Numbered from the stretch's first letter, positions 15,842-24,710 are shown. The stretch: DNA of 64,000 bases from Rubrobacter_D sp963840835 (GCA_963840835.1 CAWJAM010000004.1:1-64000); one strand, 5' to 3'. Notes: generated by a model from the letters alone, not told the origin. Numbers and translations are program-made.

Positions 15842-17017
15842 GTGAGGAAACTCAAGATGGGCATGGTCGGCGGGGGTTCTGATGCCTTTATCGGGGCTGT
15901 ACACCGTGCCGGCGCCCTCATGGACGGGCAGGTCGAGTTCGTCTCGGGCGCCCTCTCCTCGACCCGGGAGAAGTCGTTGGCCTCGGGTCGCGCGCTCGGC
16001 CTCTCAGAGGAGAGGAACTACGGCTCGTGGGAGGAGATGCTCGAGCGGGAGCTCGCTCTCCCAGAAGAGGAGCGTGTGGATTTCGTTAGCGTGGTGACGC
16101 CGAACCACCTGCACTATCCGGTGGCGCGCGCCTTCGCCGCTGCAGGCATAAACGTGGTGTGCGACAAGCCGATGGTCCTCGATTCGGAGCAGGCCGGGGA
16201 CCTCGTCCGCGTCGTCGAGGAGAGCGGCGTCGTCTTCTGTGTCACCTACCAGTACACCGGCTACCCGATGGTCAGGCAGGCCGCGCACATGGTCCGAAAG
16301 GGGGACCTCGGGGAGATACGCAAAGTCGTAGTCGAGTACGAGCAGGGCTGGCTCGCGAGCAAGATCGAGGAGAGCGGCGCCAAGCAGGCCGAGTGGCGCA
16401 CCGACCCCGAGAAGGCCGGCGTGGCCGGGGCCATAGGCGACATAGGAACGCATGCCGAGAACCTCGTCTCCACAATAACCGGGCTGGAGATCTCGGCTCT
16501 CTGCGCTGACCTCACCAGCTTCGTGCCGGGACGGCGCCTCGACGACGACGGCAACCTCTTGTTGCGCTACGAGGGAGGGGCGAAGGGTGTCCTCATCGCC
16601 TCCCAGATCTCCGCCGGAGAGGAGAACAACCTGCGCGTACGCGTCTACGGCACGGAGGGCGGCCTCGTGTGGCGCCAGGAGGAGCCCAACTACCTCTACC
16701 ACAGGCCGGCCGAGGAGCCCGAGAGGGTGCTTAAGAGGGGCAACGAGTACCTCTCGGAGGAGGCCAGGAGGGCCGCGAGGGTCCCGCCGGGCCACCCGGA
16801 GGCCTTCATCGAGGCATTCGCCAACGTCTACGCCGGCGTAACGGAGGCGGTGCGGGCAAAGGAGGAAGGGCGCGAACCCGACGCGAAGCTGCCCTTCCCA
16901 AGCATCCACGATGGCGCGAGGGGCGTCTACTTCGTCGAGAAGGTCGTGGAGAGCGCGGCGAGCGAAAAAAAGTGGACCGAGGCCCGGTGGCGCGCCGCGG
17001 CCGGCGAGTCCACCTGA
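15842..17017 (+). CDS. Gfo/Idh/MocA-family oxidoreductase
   Basis: A 391-residue NAD(P)-dependent dehydrogenase of sugars or cyclitols. The Rossmann motif is at the N-terminus (GMVGGGSDAFIG), followed by VTPNHLHYPVARAF and the catalytic-lysine segment VVCDKPMV. The DIGTHAENL helix and substrate domain follow, and PPGHPEAFIEAFANVY is typical of the myo-inositol 2-dehydrogenase-like branch. The GTG at 15842 has a GGGAGGGAG ribosome site; an ATG at 15824 is too close to its own purine tract. It stands alone between convergent and divergent transporter genes. Substrate not determined. Confidence 0.85.
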   Translation: MRKLKMGMVGGGSDAFIGAVHRAGALMDGQVEFVSGALSSTREKSLASGRALGLSEERNYGSWEEMLERELALPEEERVDFVSVVTPNHLHYPVARAFAAAGINVVCDKPMVLDSEQAGDLVRVVEESGVVFCVTYQYTGYPMVRQAAHMVRKGDLGEIRKVVVEYEQGWLASKIEESGAKQAEWRTDPEKAGVAGAIGDIGTHAENLVSTITGLEISALCADLTSFVPGRRLDDDGNLLLRYEGGAKGVLIASQISAGEENNLRVRVYGTEGGLVWRQEEPNYLYHRPAEEPERVLKRGNEYLSEEARRAARVPPGHPEAFIEAFANVYAGVTEAVRAKEEGREPDAKLPFPSIHDGARGVYFVEKVVESAASEKKWTEARWRAAAGEST

Positions 17018-17031
17018 CAAGTGCCAAGAGC

Positions 17032-17066
17032 GCGGGTTGTGGAGGATCAATCCTTTCGCAACCCGC
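17032..17066. terminator. Bidirectional hairpin terminator
   Basis: GCGGGTTG (17032-17039) pairs with CAACCCGC (17059-17066) with an extra G-T pair inside, and the loop contains a small GGAT/ATCC stem. It sits between two convergent genes (stops at 17017 and 17096). There is no uridine run, as is common in high-GC actinobacteria. Confidence 0.5.
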
Positions 17067-17095
17067 TGTGAGGGCTCGTTCGGGTAAGTGTCGGT

Positions 17096-19111
17096 TCAGG
17101 TTACGGCGTCGTCCTGGATCTGCCCCCGCGCTAGCGCTCGGAAGGCGGCCCGCTGCTCCGGTGTGCCGAGGACGCCCACCGCGTCGCCGGACTCTAGTCG
17201 CAGGTCTGCACCGGGGTTCGGGATCACCTTCTCGCCCCGCACTACCGCCAGCACGGACGCCCCGGTCTCGCTTCTCACCCCGAGGTCGCCGATGGTACGC
17301 CCGAGGACAAGGCTTTCGTCAGGGTCGCCGTCTCCCGGCAGGCGCACCCATTCCACCTCGATCGCCCGCGAGGCCGTTGCAAGTCTCATTAGGAACCCGT
17401 CGCCGCCCTCATCGGATGCGGGATCCTCCGCGGAGATAGAGGCGTACAGTTCTCTGCGTACCCCGTCGGCGAAGTTCTGGGCCTCCTCTGCCCCCACCCC
17501 GAAGCGCGCGAGGGCCTGGCGGGCCAGCTCGAGTCCGGCTTCGAATTCGGGTTGCACCGCCTCGTAGACGCCCAGGCGGCCGAGGTCTTCTAGCTGCTCG
17601 ACGCTCTCCGCCCGCACCAGGATCTCGGCGTCAGGGGCTAGCGCCTTGGTCCGCTCGACGGCGAGCCTGGCGGCGATGGCGTCGGGGACGCTTATGACTA
17701 CCAGGCGCGCCTCGCCGACGCCGGCGGCCTCGAGGACGGGTTGGGCCGCGGCGTCGCCGAAGACCGTCGGAAAGCCCGCCTGCCTGGCGTCCTCGGCGCG
17801 AGAGGGGTTGGCCTCTATGATGACGAAGGGCTTTTCGAGCCTGTCGAGCAACCGGGCGACAAAGGAACCCACTCGCCCGTACCCGGCGATGATCGCGTGG
17901 CCTCGCAGCCCGCTCTCGGGCACGTTGAAGGTCCTGAGGGGCTCCCTTGGGAACCTCCTCCGGTAGCGCCCGTACAGGGCAGGGGCTAGCCTGGCGATCA
18001 GGGGGGTGAGGGCCATAGTAATGGCCGCGGTCGCGAGGACGAGCGAGTAGGTCCCCTGGGAGATCGCGTCCGTGCTTATCCCCTCCCGGGCGAGCAGGAA
18101 CGAGAACTCCCCGACCTGGAAGAGCCCGAGGCCAACAGCGAAGGGCGCGATGTTGACGTAACCGAATGCCCTGGCGAGACCACCGAAGATCAGGCCCTTC
18201 ACGAGGAGGACCAGCACCACGACCAGCGCGATGGTCCCAGCGCTCTTCCAGAGGAACGCGGGGTCGATCAGGAGCCCGACCGAGACGAAGAAGATCATGG
18301 CGAAGACGTCCCTAAGGGGCTCGATCTCGGCGAGGGCCTGGTGGCTGTAGTCGGATTCGGAGAGGACCATTCCCGCGACGAAGGCCCCGAAGGCGAACGA
18401 GAGCCCGACGAGGTAGGTCGCGTAGCCGATCCCGAGTCCTATAGCCACCACGCAGACCAGGAACAGCTCGCGCGAGCCCCAGGCCGCCAGCCGCGCCAGG
18501 ATGAGGGGCAAGACCCTGGAGCCCAGGAAGAGCATCGCCGCGAGGAACGCCGCCGCCTTGAGGAGGGCGAATCCGAGCTCGGGAAGGCCTTCCCTCACGT
18601 TCTCGAGCACGGGCAGCACGGTCAGGAGCACTACGATGGCGAGGTCCTGGACGATGAGCATGCCGATCATTACCCGGGCAGAGAGGGTACTCAAAACCCC
18701 CTGCTCGCCCAGGGTCTTGAGGACCACGGCGGTGCTCGAGAGGGAGAACAGGGCACCTAGCCACACCGACTCGACCCAGCCCAGATCCAGAAGGAGGCGG
18801 CCCACAGCGTAGCCGAAGGCTATAGTCAGCGCCATCTGGACCGGGGTGCCTAGCAAGGCGATGCGCCGCACCGGCGCGAGCTCAGCTAGAGAGAAGTGTA
18901 GCCCTATGGTGAAAAGCAGGAGCGCCACCCCGATCTCCGCCAGAAGCTCTATCTGGTGCACGTTCCCGACCGAGGGGCCCAAGGTGTTCGGCCCGACGAG
19001 GACGCCGGCGGCTATGTAGCCCAGGATCAGGGGCAGCCTGAGGCTTCTGGCCACGATCCCACCAAGGAGGGCGGCCACCAGGATGAGCGCGATGTCGCCT
19101 GCGATCCCCAC
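17096..19111 (-). CDS. CPA2-family cation:proton antiporter with TrkA-N/TrkA-C domains
   Basis: A 671-residue KefB-type monovalent cation/proton antiporter. About 12 membrane helices fill residues 1-385, with the family motifs LGYIAAGVLVGP, SLSSTAVVLKTLGEQG and VGEFSFLLA. A cytoplasmic TrkA-N (RCK) nucleotide-binding domain follows (HAIIAGYGRVGSFVARLL, residues about 405-520), then a TrkA-C domain ending in SGDAVGVLGTPEQ. The GTG at 19111 has a GGGGAG ribosome site; a GTG 12 bp upstream is possible. It is divergent from a TrkH gene, suggesting a joint role in potassium homeostasis. Confidence 0.87.
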   Translation of the reverse strand: MGIAGDIALILVAALLGGIVARSLRLPLILGYIAAGVLVGPNTLGPSVGNVHQIELLAEIGVALLLFTIGLHFSLAELAPVRRIALLGTPVQMALTIAFGYAVGRLLLDLGWVESVWLGALFSLSSTAVVLKTLGEQGVLSTLSARVMIGMLIVQDLAIVVLLTVLPVLENVREGLPELGFALLKAAAFLAAMLFLGSRVLPLILARLAAWGSRELFLVCVVAIGLGIGYATYLVGLSFAFGAFVAGMVLSESDYSHQALAEIEPLRDVFAMIFFVSVGLLIDPAFLWKSAGTIALVVVLVLLVKGLIFGGLARAFGYVNIAPFAVGLGLFQVGEFSFLLAREGISTDAISQGTYSLVLATAAITMALTPLIARLAPALYGRYRRRFPREPLRTFNVPESGLRGHAIIAGYGRVGSFVARLLDRLEKPFVIIEANPSRAEDARQAGFPTVFGDAAAQPVLEAAGVGEARLVVISVPDAIAARLAVERTKALAPDAEILVRAESVEQLEDLGRLGVYEAVQPEFEAGLELARQALARFGVGAEEAQNFADGVRRELYASISAEDPASDEGGDGFLMRLATASRAIEVEWVRLPGDGDPDESLVLGRTIGDLGVRSETGASVLAVVRGEKVIPNPGADLRLESGDAVGVLGTPEQRAAFRALARGQIQDDAVT

Positions 19112-19221
19112 GGTTCTCCCCACACCTTACTACGAAGACCCGGGCGTCGTACGAGCCCGTCGGGGCGAAGCCCGATGGTAGAGTGGGGACAGCCGCAACA
19201 GGAACCTTCTAACCAGCGTGG

Positions 19222-20688
19222 GTGGGCAACGTGAGCGTTCTGAACCCGAAGATAATCGTGAATGCACTGGCGGCGGTCGTAGCCGCCGTGGGCGCCGCGC
19301 TGCTCGTCCCGGCGGCCTACTCGCTGCTGACGGGTTCGGACGACGCCTGGACCTTCTGGTTGCCAGGGGTCGCGGCCCTGACCCCCGGCGTGGCCCTCTT
19401 TGCCCTCACGCGGACCCGCCGGCGAAGCGGTTACGTATCGAGACAGAGCATATTCCTGATGGTGGTCGTGTGCTGGTTGAGCGTGGGGCTGGTCGGTGCT
19501 GCGCCGTTTCTCCTCGCCGAGTTTATGGGTCCGGTCGACGCGTTCTTCAACTCCATGGCCGGTTTCACGACTACAGGGGCGGCGACGGTCACGCCGGAAG
19601 AGCTCTCACCCGCCTTGCTGCTCTGGCGCAGCATGAGTCAGTGGATCGGAGGCATAGGCATTATCGTGCTCTTTGTGGCCATCGCGCCGCTTGCGGGGTT
19701 CGGCGCCACCCAGCTCTACACGGCCGAGGCGGCGACGCCGGTTCAGGAGCGGGTTACCCCGCGCATCAGGGGCACGGTCAAGGTGCTGGCCCTCGTCTAC
19801 GGCGGCCTGACGCTGGCGGGCGTAGTCGTCCTGCACCTGGCCGGGATGGGCACGTTCGACGCGGTCACCTACGCGCTCAGCACGGTCTCGACCGGCGGGT
19901 TCTCTACCGACTCGGACTCCGTGGCAGCCTTCGACTCCTGGGCCGTCGAACTGGCGATTACGGCGGGGATGGTGCTGGCCGGCACGAACTTCGGTATCTA
20001 CTACACGGCGGCCAGGCGCGGACTGGGGCGCGCCGTCGGCAACGCCGAGCTTGTCACCTACCTCGGGGTGATCCTCGCGAGCACCGTGCTGATAACCGTT
20101 GACCTTCGCATCTCCGATTACAGCGGCTCGTTGGCCACGGCGTCCCGCGAAGCCCTCTTCCAGAGCGCGAGCCTGACCACGGGGACGGCCTTCAGCACGG
20201 CGGACTGGAGCGCCTGGCCTCCGTTCTCAGTAGCGTTGCTCGTCCTGATCATGGCCGTAGGCGGTTGCGCTGGCTCGACGGCCGGGGGCATGAAGGCCAT
20301 AAGGGTCTACCTGCTCTCACGCAACGCCGCACAGGAGATCTTTCGCCTGGTCCACCCGCGGGCCGTTACGCCCCTCGTGTTGGGCGACCGGGTGCTGCCC
20401 GAACGTATCCGGGTGGGGGTCCTCGGCTTCTTCTTCGTCTACGTAGCGACCGTGGCCACTGGCACCCTCCTCATCGCCATGCATCAGGTCCCCGTGGGGC
20501 CGGCTTTCGGGTCCGTATTTTCGTGCGTGAACATAACCGGCGCGTTCCCCGGCGCCGCCGGCACCACGCAGTTCTACGCCGATCTGCCCGCAACGGCCAA
20601 GACCGTGCTCGCTATCTTGATGCTCCTGGGACGCCTGGAGCTCTTTACGGTTCTGGTCCTGCTCAGCCCCGCTTTCTGGCGAACCTAG
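19222..20688 (+). CDS. trkH: TrkH-family potassium uptake protein
   Basis: A 488-residue channel-like potassium transporter subunit with four membrane-pore-membrane repeats. The selectivity-filter loops each carry a glycine: GFTTTGAATV, VSTGGFST, LTTGTAFST and NITGAFPG. It acts in the cytoplasmic membrane and normally needs a TrkA-type nucleotide-binding partner; none is encoded beside it, although the divergent antiporter carries its own TrkA domains. GTG at 19222 is used, with a GTG at 19231 as alternative. No strong ribosome site is visible. Confidence 0.87.
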   Translation: MGNVSVLNPKIIVNALAAVVAAVGAALLVPAAYSLLTGSDDAWTFWLPGVAALTPGVALFALTRTRRRSGYVSRQSIFLMVVVCWLSVGLVGAAPFLLAEFMGPVDAFFNSMAGFTTTGAATVTPEELSPALLLWRSMSQWIGGIGIIVLFVAIAPLAGFGATQLYTAEAATPVQERVTPRIRGTVKVLALVYGGLTLAGVVVLHLAGMGTFDAVTYALSTVSTGGFSTDSDSVAAFDSWAVELAITAGMVLAGTNFGIYYTAARRGLGRAVGNAELVTYLGVILASTVLITVDLRISDYSGSLATASREALFQSASLTTGTAFSTADWSAWPPFSVALLVLIMAVGGCAGSTAGGMKAIRVYLLSRNAAQEIFRLVHPRAVTPLVLGDRVLPERIRVGVLGFFFVYVATVATGTLLIAMHQVPVGPAFGSVFSCVNITGAFPGAAGTTQFYADLPATAKTVLAILMLLGRLELFTVLVLLSPAFWRT

Positions 20689-20815
20689 CGGAACCCGACT
20701 GGAGCGCTCACAGCGGCTTTTTCACCCGGCGCCCGCGGGTGTTGCGGGGGGTTCCGCGGGGGAGTAGTGTACTCCTCGGAGCTAGCGACTCTCTCAGAGG
20801 AGGATATAACCTGGC

Positions 20816-22066
20816 GTGACTGGGACCACGCTTCTTACGAACGCTTTCCTCATAGACTGCGCCGGGAACGAGCCGCGCGAGCAGGCCTCCGTGGTGGTTG
20901 AGGGAGAAAGGATAAGCGAGGTACGCTTCGGGGATAGCGGTCCGACGGGCAGGCACGACGCGATCCTGGACTGCGCGGGGATGACGCTCATGCCGGGGCT
21001 GACCGACGCCCACGTCCACATAGGCGCTGTGGACGTGAACATCCTCGACCAGCACAGGGAGCACCCCTCCAACCTGGTCGCCCTGATGATGGCCAGGATC
21101 CTCGAGGACACCCTCCAGCAGGGGTTCACGACCGTGAGGGACGCCGGCGGCACGGACTGGAGCTTCAAGGCGGCGCTCGAGCGCGGGATAGTCGACGGCC
21201 CGCGGCTGCTCATCAGCGATCGTCCACTCTCGCAGACGGGCGGGCACGGTGACTGGCGCAGGGCGACCGAGACCGAGTCGCCGGAGATCTTCTGTCCCAC
21301 CGCGGGGATGCGCTCGGTGGTCTGCGACGGAACCGACGAGGTGAGGCGCGCCGCCAGGGAGCAGCTCAGGCTTGGGGCCGACCAGATCAAGGTGATGGCC
21401 TCGGGCGGAGCGATGTCCCACGCGGATGAGCTCTCGGCGACCCAATATGCTCTGGAGGAGCTCAGGGCCGCCGTCGAGGAGGCCGAGGCAGCCCGCACCT
21501 ACGTCATGGCCCACGCCTACAACGACGAGAGCGTGAGGAACTGCCTCGAGTCCGGTGTGCGCTCCATCGAGCACGGCAACCTTATAGATGAGGAGACCGC
21601 GCGGCTTATCGCGCAAGCCGGCGCTTACCTCGTGCCCACCCTCGTCACTTACGAGGCGCTCTCGGAAGAAGGAGAGAGCTACAACGTGCCCGAGGACGTC
21701 ATCCGCAAGATCGACGAGGCGCGCGAGCTAGGTGTTCGGGCCCTCCGTTTCGCCTACGAGGCCGGCGTGAGGATCGCCTCAGGCTCGGACCTGTTGGGCC
21801 CCTTGCAGGATCGCAAGGCGCGTGAGCTGGAGATCAAGACCGAGGTCATGAGCCCGATGGAGAGCCTCGTCTCAGCGACGAAGACCAACGCCTCCCTCTT
21901 CGGGATGGAAGGCGAGATCGGCACCGTCGAGGAGGGCAAGTTCGCCGACCTGTTGGTGGTCGACGGCAACCCCCTGGAGAATATCGCCGTGCTGCAGAGG
22001 AAGGCCAACCTGAAGTTGATCATGAAGGGAGGCAGGGCGTTCAAGAGCGAGTTGGAAGAGTCTTGA
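20816..22066 (+). CDS. Amidohydrolase (imidazolonepropionase/prolidase-like)
   Basis: A 416-residue metal-dependent amidohydrolase. The beta-strand-one HxH is DAHVHIG, the carboxylated-lysine segment IKVMASGG follows, then the metal histidines in AHAYND and SIEHGN, and the aspartate in ASGSDLLG. The N-terminal LLTNAFLIDCAGNEP and C-terminal GKFADLLVVDGNPLENI sandwich domain is complete. Homologues hydrolyse cyclic amides, dipeptides or lactams (Xaa-Pro-dipeptidase-like group); the actual substrate is unknown. A GAGGAGG ribosome site precedes the GTG start. It appears monocistronic. Confidence 0.83.
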   Translation: MTGTTLLTNAFLIDCAGNEPREQASVVVEGERISEVRFGDSGPTGRHDAILDCAGMTLMPGLTDAHVHIGAVDVNILDQHREHPSNLVALMMARILEDTLQQGFTTVRDAGGTDWSFKAALERGIVDGPRLLISDRPLSQTGGHGDWRRATETESPEIFCPTAGMRSVVCDGTDEVRRAAREQLRLGADQIKVMASGGAMSHADELSATQYALEELRAAVEEAEAARTYVMAHAYNDESVRNCLESGVRSIEHGNLIDEETARLIAQAGAYLVPTLVTYEALSEEGESYNVPEDVIRKIDEARELGVRALRFAYEAGVRIASGSDLLGPLQDRKARELEIKTEVMSPMESLVSATKTNASLFGMEGEIGTVEEGKFADLLVVDGNPLENIAVLQRKANLKLIMKGGRAFKSELEES

Positions 22067-22232
22067 GCAGTCTGTCGAAACCAGACGCGCCCCTCCTTCT
22101 AGTCTCTACATCGTCGGTGTTGCCGGCGCCCCGCGAACGGACGTCGTGCTCGGCGCGGGCGGCGTTGACGGTCCCGATGTGCTGCTCGGCCCAGATACAC
22201 AGGCGTGAGATTGGCCCCATATCTCTTTGTAA

Positions 22233-22301
22233 GCATTTCAGCCGGGCAGGATTTCAGCATAGTGCTCTTGCTGAAGTGCTGACTAGCTGAATTGCTGAAG
22301 T
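22233..22301. repeat. Copy of the CTGACTAGCTGA palindromic repeat
   Basis: Contains GCATTTCAGCC, ATTTCAGCA, TTGCTGAAGTGCTGACTAGCTGAA and TTGCTGAAGTGC. The 15-mer at 22277-22291 is identical to 9641-9655. Both sites lie between genes and consist of the same short words in both orientations. Confidence 0.65.
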
Positions 22302-22303
22302 GC

Positions 22304-22337
22304 GCGATATGCCGAGGTCTTGACTTCGGCATATCGC
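22304..22337. terminator. Strong 12-bp hairpin, possible terminator
   Basis: GCGATATGCCGA (22304-22315) and TCGGCATATCGC (22326-22337) pair perfectly around a 10-nt loop. There is no following uridine run. It directly abuts the repeat copy and could terminate the amidohydrolase transcript or be part of the repeat element. Confidence 0.5.
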
Positions 22338-22546
22338 TTCAAGTGGCATGCCCCCTGGTGCGGGATGATCCGAGAACCTCCTGGCTTTCGTAGTCGCTTC
22401 TGTATCGGGAAACGGATCCCGTCCACAGGTAGGGGCCAAGAAGCCCACTCAGGATGAATCGAAAGGACGAACGCCTATGTTCGCGGGACTCGCATCGCCT
22501 TCTTACCTGATCCTCGTGCCAGCCAGCCAGAGGAGCTTCTAAGTTC

Positions 22547-22834
22547 ATGTTCGGTATCGGTGCACAGGAGATGGTGATCATAGGGCTCCTCCTGTTGGTC
22601 GTCTTCGGTCCCGCCAAGCTCCCCGGCATGGCCCGAGATTTCGGCAGGTTCGTCTTCGAAGCCCGCCGCTCGATAGAGGAGTTCAAGACTGACCTCGTCT
22701 CCGAAGAGGAGGGCGGCCTGGAGCCCCACGAAGACCCCGGTACAGAACAAGGGCCGCAAGCAAGCGGGGAACCGAAGAACGTCAGGCATGAAGAGGATGC
22801 AGCGGTTATCCGCAGCGCGCCGCCCACCGAATAA
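22547..22834 (+). CDS. tatA: Sec-independent protein translocase TatA/E
   Basis: A 95-residue TatA-type subunit of the twin-arginine export system, which moves folded proteins across the membrane. A single N-terminal membrane helix (QEMVIIGLLLLVVFGPAKLP, residues about 7-26), the FGPAKLP hinge, an amphipathic helix (MARDFGRFVFEARRSIEEF) and an acidic disordered tail are all present. It is encoded alone, without tatC. A GAGGAG ribosome site precedes the ATG. Confidence 0.88.
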   Translation: MFGIGAQEMVIIGLLLLVVFGPAKLPGMARDFGRFVFEARRSIEEFKTDLVSEEEGGLEPHEDPGTEQGPQASGEPKNVRHEEDAAVIRSAPPTE

Positions 22835-22903
22835 CGTCGGCACTGACTGGATCGTGCACCGCCGATCTCGCTTCCACGTGGCCCAGAGACCCGTACACTA
22901 AAG

Positions 22904-22922
22904 TGGTCAGTGGCACTGACCA
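22904..22922. promoter_or_regulatory. 9-bp palindrome at the 3' end of the phosphoesterase gene
   Basis: TGGTCAGTG (22904-22912), one base, CACTGACCA (22914-22922). It overlaps the stop codon of the minus-strand phosphoesterase and lies in the convergent gap after tatA. It could be an operator-like site or a tight hairpin; the one-base centre argues for protein binding or cruciform rather than a simple RNA hairpin. Confidence 0.3.
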
Positions 22923-23845
22923 TCGCCGGAGTCGGTGAAGCTTTCGTCCCCCACGGGGATAAACTCCCACTCGTAGCCCTTCGGGCGCAGGGTGAGCTCG
23001 AGGACGCCGTCGATGCCGTCGGTGCGCACCTCGCTATTGGTGATGGGGTCCGACGAGATCGGCGCCTCGCCTCCGCCGCCGCCGGTGCCAACCACGAACT
23101 GGCGGATGCCCCGCTCGGAGTCTGCCCTCCCCCGCGGATCCTGCGGTGCGAAGCGCTCGTAGTTGTGCTCGTGGCCGGAGAGGACCACGTCGGTGTTTGC
23201 CTCGTAGAGCGCCTCCCACAGCACCTCCACCCCCCCGCTCGTGGAGCCGTGTTTCTCCCCCGAGCTGAAGCGCGGATGGTGCATGTAAGCGAGGGTGCAC
23301 CGCACCTGGCCGGCGGCGGCGAGGTCCTCCTCGAGCCATCTCGTCTGGGGGGAACCCGGACCACAGCGGACTTCCTCGCAGTTGCTGTTGAGGGCCACCA
23401 CGTGCCAGGACCCAACGTCGTAAGAGTAGTAGCCCCCCTCGGGGTCGCCCGCGGCCTCCCCGAAGTACTCGAAGTAGCCTCTGGCCCCCTCTGTATAGTA
23501 CTCGTGGTTGCCCGGGACGGGCCTGGTGCGGTCCTTGAACCGCCCCCACGACGGCCCGTAGCATTCCTCGAAATTCGCCAACGAGCCCTTGGGGTAGGCC
23601 TCGTCGCCCAGAGCGAGGACCGTCCCGTCGACGCCCTCGACCAGCTCGGCGGTAGCCTCGTCGGCCTCGGTGCGGCAGCTGGCGATGTCGCCCGCCGCGA
23701 CGACCCCCGCCGCGGAAGGAGGCTGAGGGGTTGGCCCCGGAGTGCAGCCCCCGGCGAGGAGGAGGACCGCGACGGTGGCCACGACGACTCCCGTGGCGGT
23801 CCTCCCGGTGGCTCCGCGGCCTCTGATCCGCTTCCGATTACCCAT
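22907..23845 (-). CDS. Metallophosphoesterase, predicted lipoprotein
   Basis: A 312-residue calcineurin-like phosphoesterase. The dinuclear-metal motifs are visible in order: AAGDIAS, LALGDEAY, VPGNHEYY, AYMHHPRF and LSGHEHNYERF. The N-terminus has a basic stretch (RKRIRGRG), a hydrophobic helix (VVVATVAVLLLAGGC) and a cysteine suitable for lipid attachment, so the enzyme should sit on the outer face of the membrane. The family includes purple-acid-phosphatase-like enzymes that release phosphate from esters. The ATG at 23845 was chosen because it begins the signal sequence; no clear ribosome site is seen. Confidence 0.85.
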   Translation of the reverse strand: MGNRKRIRGRGATGRTATGVVVATVAVLLLAGGCTPGPTPQPPSAAGVVAAGDIASCRTEADEATAELVEGVDGTVLALGDEAYPKGSLANFEECYGPSWGRFKDRTRPVPGNHEYYTEGARGYFEYFGEAAGDPEGGYYSYDVGSWHVVALNSNCEEVRCGPGSPQTRWLEEDLAAAGQVRCTLAYMHHPRFSSGEKHGSTSGGVEVLWEALYEANTDVVLSGHEHNYERFAPQDPRGRADSERGIRQFVVGTGGGGGEAPISSDPITNSEVRTDGIDGVLELTLRPKGYEWEFIPVGDESFTDSGDGQCH

Positions 23846-23883
23846 GAGGATAAGATATCCGAGGGACCCGCGGGTGGCAATGA

Positions 23884-24081
23884 TCCCGATCACGCACCCA
23901 AGCAGGGGCTCCCACAAACTCTGGAGACGGCTACGGCGAGGACATCGCACCCGACGGGTGGCGCATAACGGACTTCGAGATCGAGCAGCGCTCCGTGGCG
24001 TACGCGACCACCTTCGGAGACCCCGATGCCTCCGGAGGCAGCACCCAGGAACATCTATTCGCGTCAGCCATCACAGACTAG
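23884..24081 (+). pseudogene. Possible C-terminal gene remnant
   Basis: A 65-codon open stretch without a usable start, beginning after a stop at 23881-23883 and ending in TAG at 24079-24081. It encodes a sequence with ordinary protein composition (PDGWRITDFEIEQRSVAY and GDPDASGGSTQEHLFAS). It is followed closely by a hairpin at 24095. It could be the surviving 3' end of a deleted gene. No family was recognised, and chance openness in high-GC DNA cannot be excluded. Confidence 0.3.
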
Positions 24082-24094
24082 CACCTGATGCCAA

Positions 24095-24127
24095 GCCGTG
24101 CGGAGAGCTACATCCTTTCCGCACGGC
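24095..24127. terminator. GC-rich 10-bp hairpin terminator
   Basis: GCCGTGCGGA (24095-24104) pairs perfectly with TCCGCACGGC (24118-24127) around a 13-nt loop. It lies 3 bp beyond the stop of the minus-strand thioesterase and just after the plus-strand remnant, so it can serve both strands. Confidence 0.6.
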
Positions 24128-24130
24128 GCT

Positions 24131-24535
24131 TCAAGAAGGCAGCGGGACGTTCTGGAGCCTCACCTGGCCGCGGGCGACCTCCTTGCCGTCTTCGGCGCGG
24201 GTGATGATCACCTGCCAGAGCTGCTGGCTCTTGCCTTGCATGACGGGCTCGGCGACCACCTCGACCCTGCCCTCCTCCGTCGGCCGCAAGAAGTCGGTAC
24301 TGTTGTTGAGCCCCACGGCGAACTGCCCCTTCTCCTCCACGGCTGCCGATGCCCCGACACTGGCCGCGCTCTCGACCGCCGCGGTGTAGACGCCGCCGTG
24401 CACGACGCCCCAGGGCGTATGGTGGCGCTCGTCGAGCTGGATCGAACCCAGAACCCTATCTCCACCGATCTCCTCGAAGCGCAGCCCGGCCACCCGCAGG
24501 AACTCGCTTGAGACTTCGGGATCCCTGTCTTTCAC
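24131..24535 (-). CDS. PaaI-family hotdog-fold thioesterase
   Basis: A 134-residue acyl-CoA thioesterase. The family signature is HHTPWGVVHGGVYTAAVESAAS, with the catalytic-region HGG and the acidic residue in the following helix; the second strand region is VGLNNSTDFLRPTEEGRV. Members hydrolyse aryl- or acyl-CoA esters such as hydroxyphenylacetyl-CoA or DHNA-CoA. The GTG start has an AGGAG site 8 bp upstream. It is not adjacent to the Paa-like cluster, so a link is only suggestive. Confidence 0.85.
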   Translation of the reverse strand: MKDRDPEVSSEFLRVAGLRFEEIGGDRVLGSIQLDERHHTPWGVVHGGVYTAAVESAASVGASAAVEEKGQFAVGLNNSTDFLRPTEEGRVEVVAEPVMQGKSQQLWQVIITRAEDGKEVARGQVRLQNVPLPS

Positions 24536-24681
24536 GTTGATTCTCCTCTCGCAAGGGCGCCTGACCCCCGCCGAAGTGGCGGAGAGTAGAACGCCGTACT
24601 CACGACTGCCAAGGCTACCATGCCGCCTACCACAAGGGGCTGTGGACGGCGTTGGCGTAGCCAGACCGCCCGCCTGGCGCG

Positions 24682-24710
24682 TCGAGAATGCCGTAGAATA
24701 CGATTCTCGA
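24682..24710. promoter_or_regulatory. Palindromic operator candidate around a TAGAAT -10 element
   Basis: TCGAGAAT (24682-24689) and ATTCTCGA (24703-24710) form a perfect 8-bp inverted repeat with a 13-bp spacer that contains TAGAAT (24694-24699), a plausible -10. It lies about 85 bp ahead of the aminotransferase gene that opens the peptide-catabolism operon. No -35 was recognised. Confidence 0.4.

Larger units (their letters stand above)
22067..22546. other. 480-bp intergenic region with repeat and hairpin
   Basis: No gene was recognised. The region holds copies of the CTGACTAGCTGA repeat (22233-22301) and a strong 12-bp hairpin (22304-22337), listed separately. The rest shows no supported promoter, though tatA must be transcribed from within about 200 bp of 22547. 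Confidence 0.4.

Noticed and set aside
22067..22210. Possible coding remnant after the amidohydrolase
   Set aside because: An open frame with glycine-rich sequence exists but has no recognisable similarity; openness alone is not evidence at this GC content.
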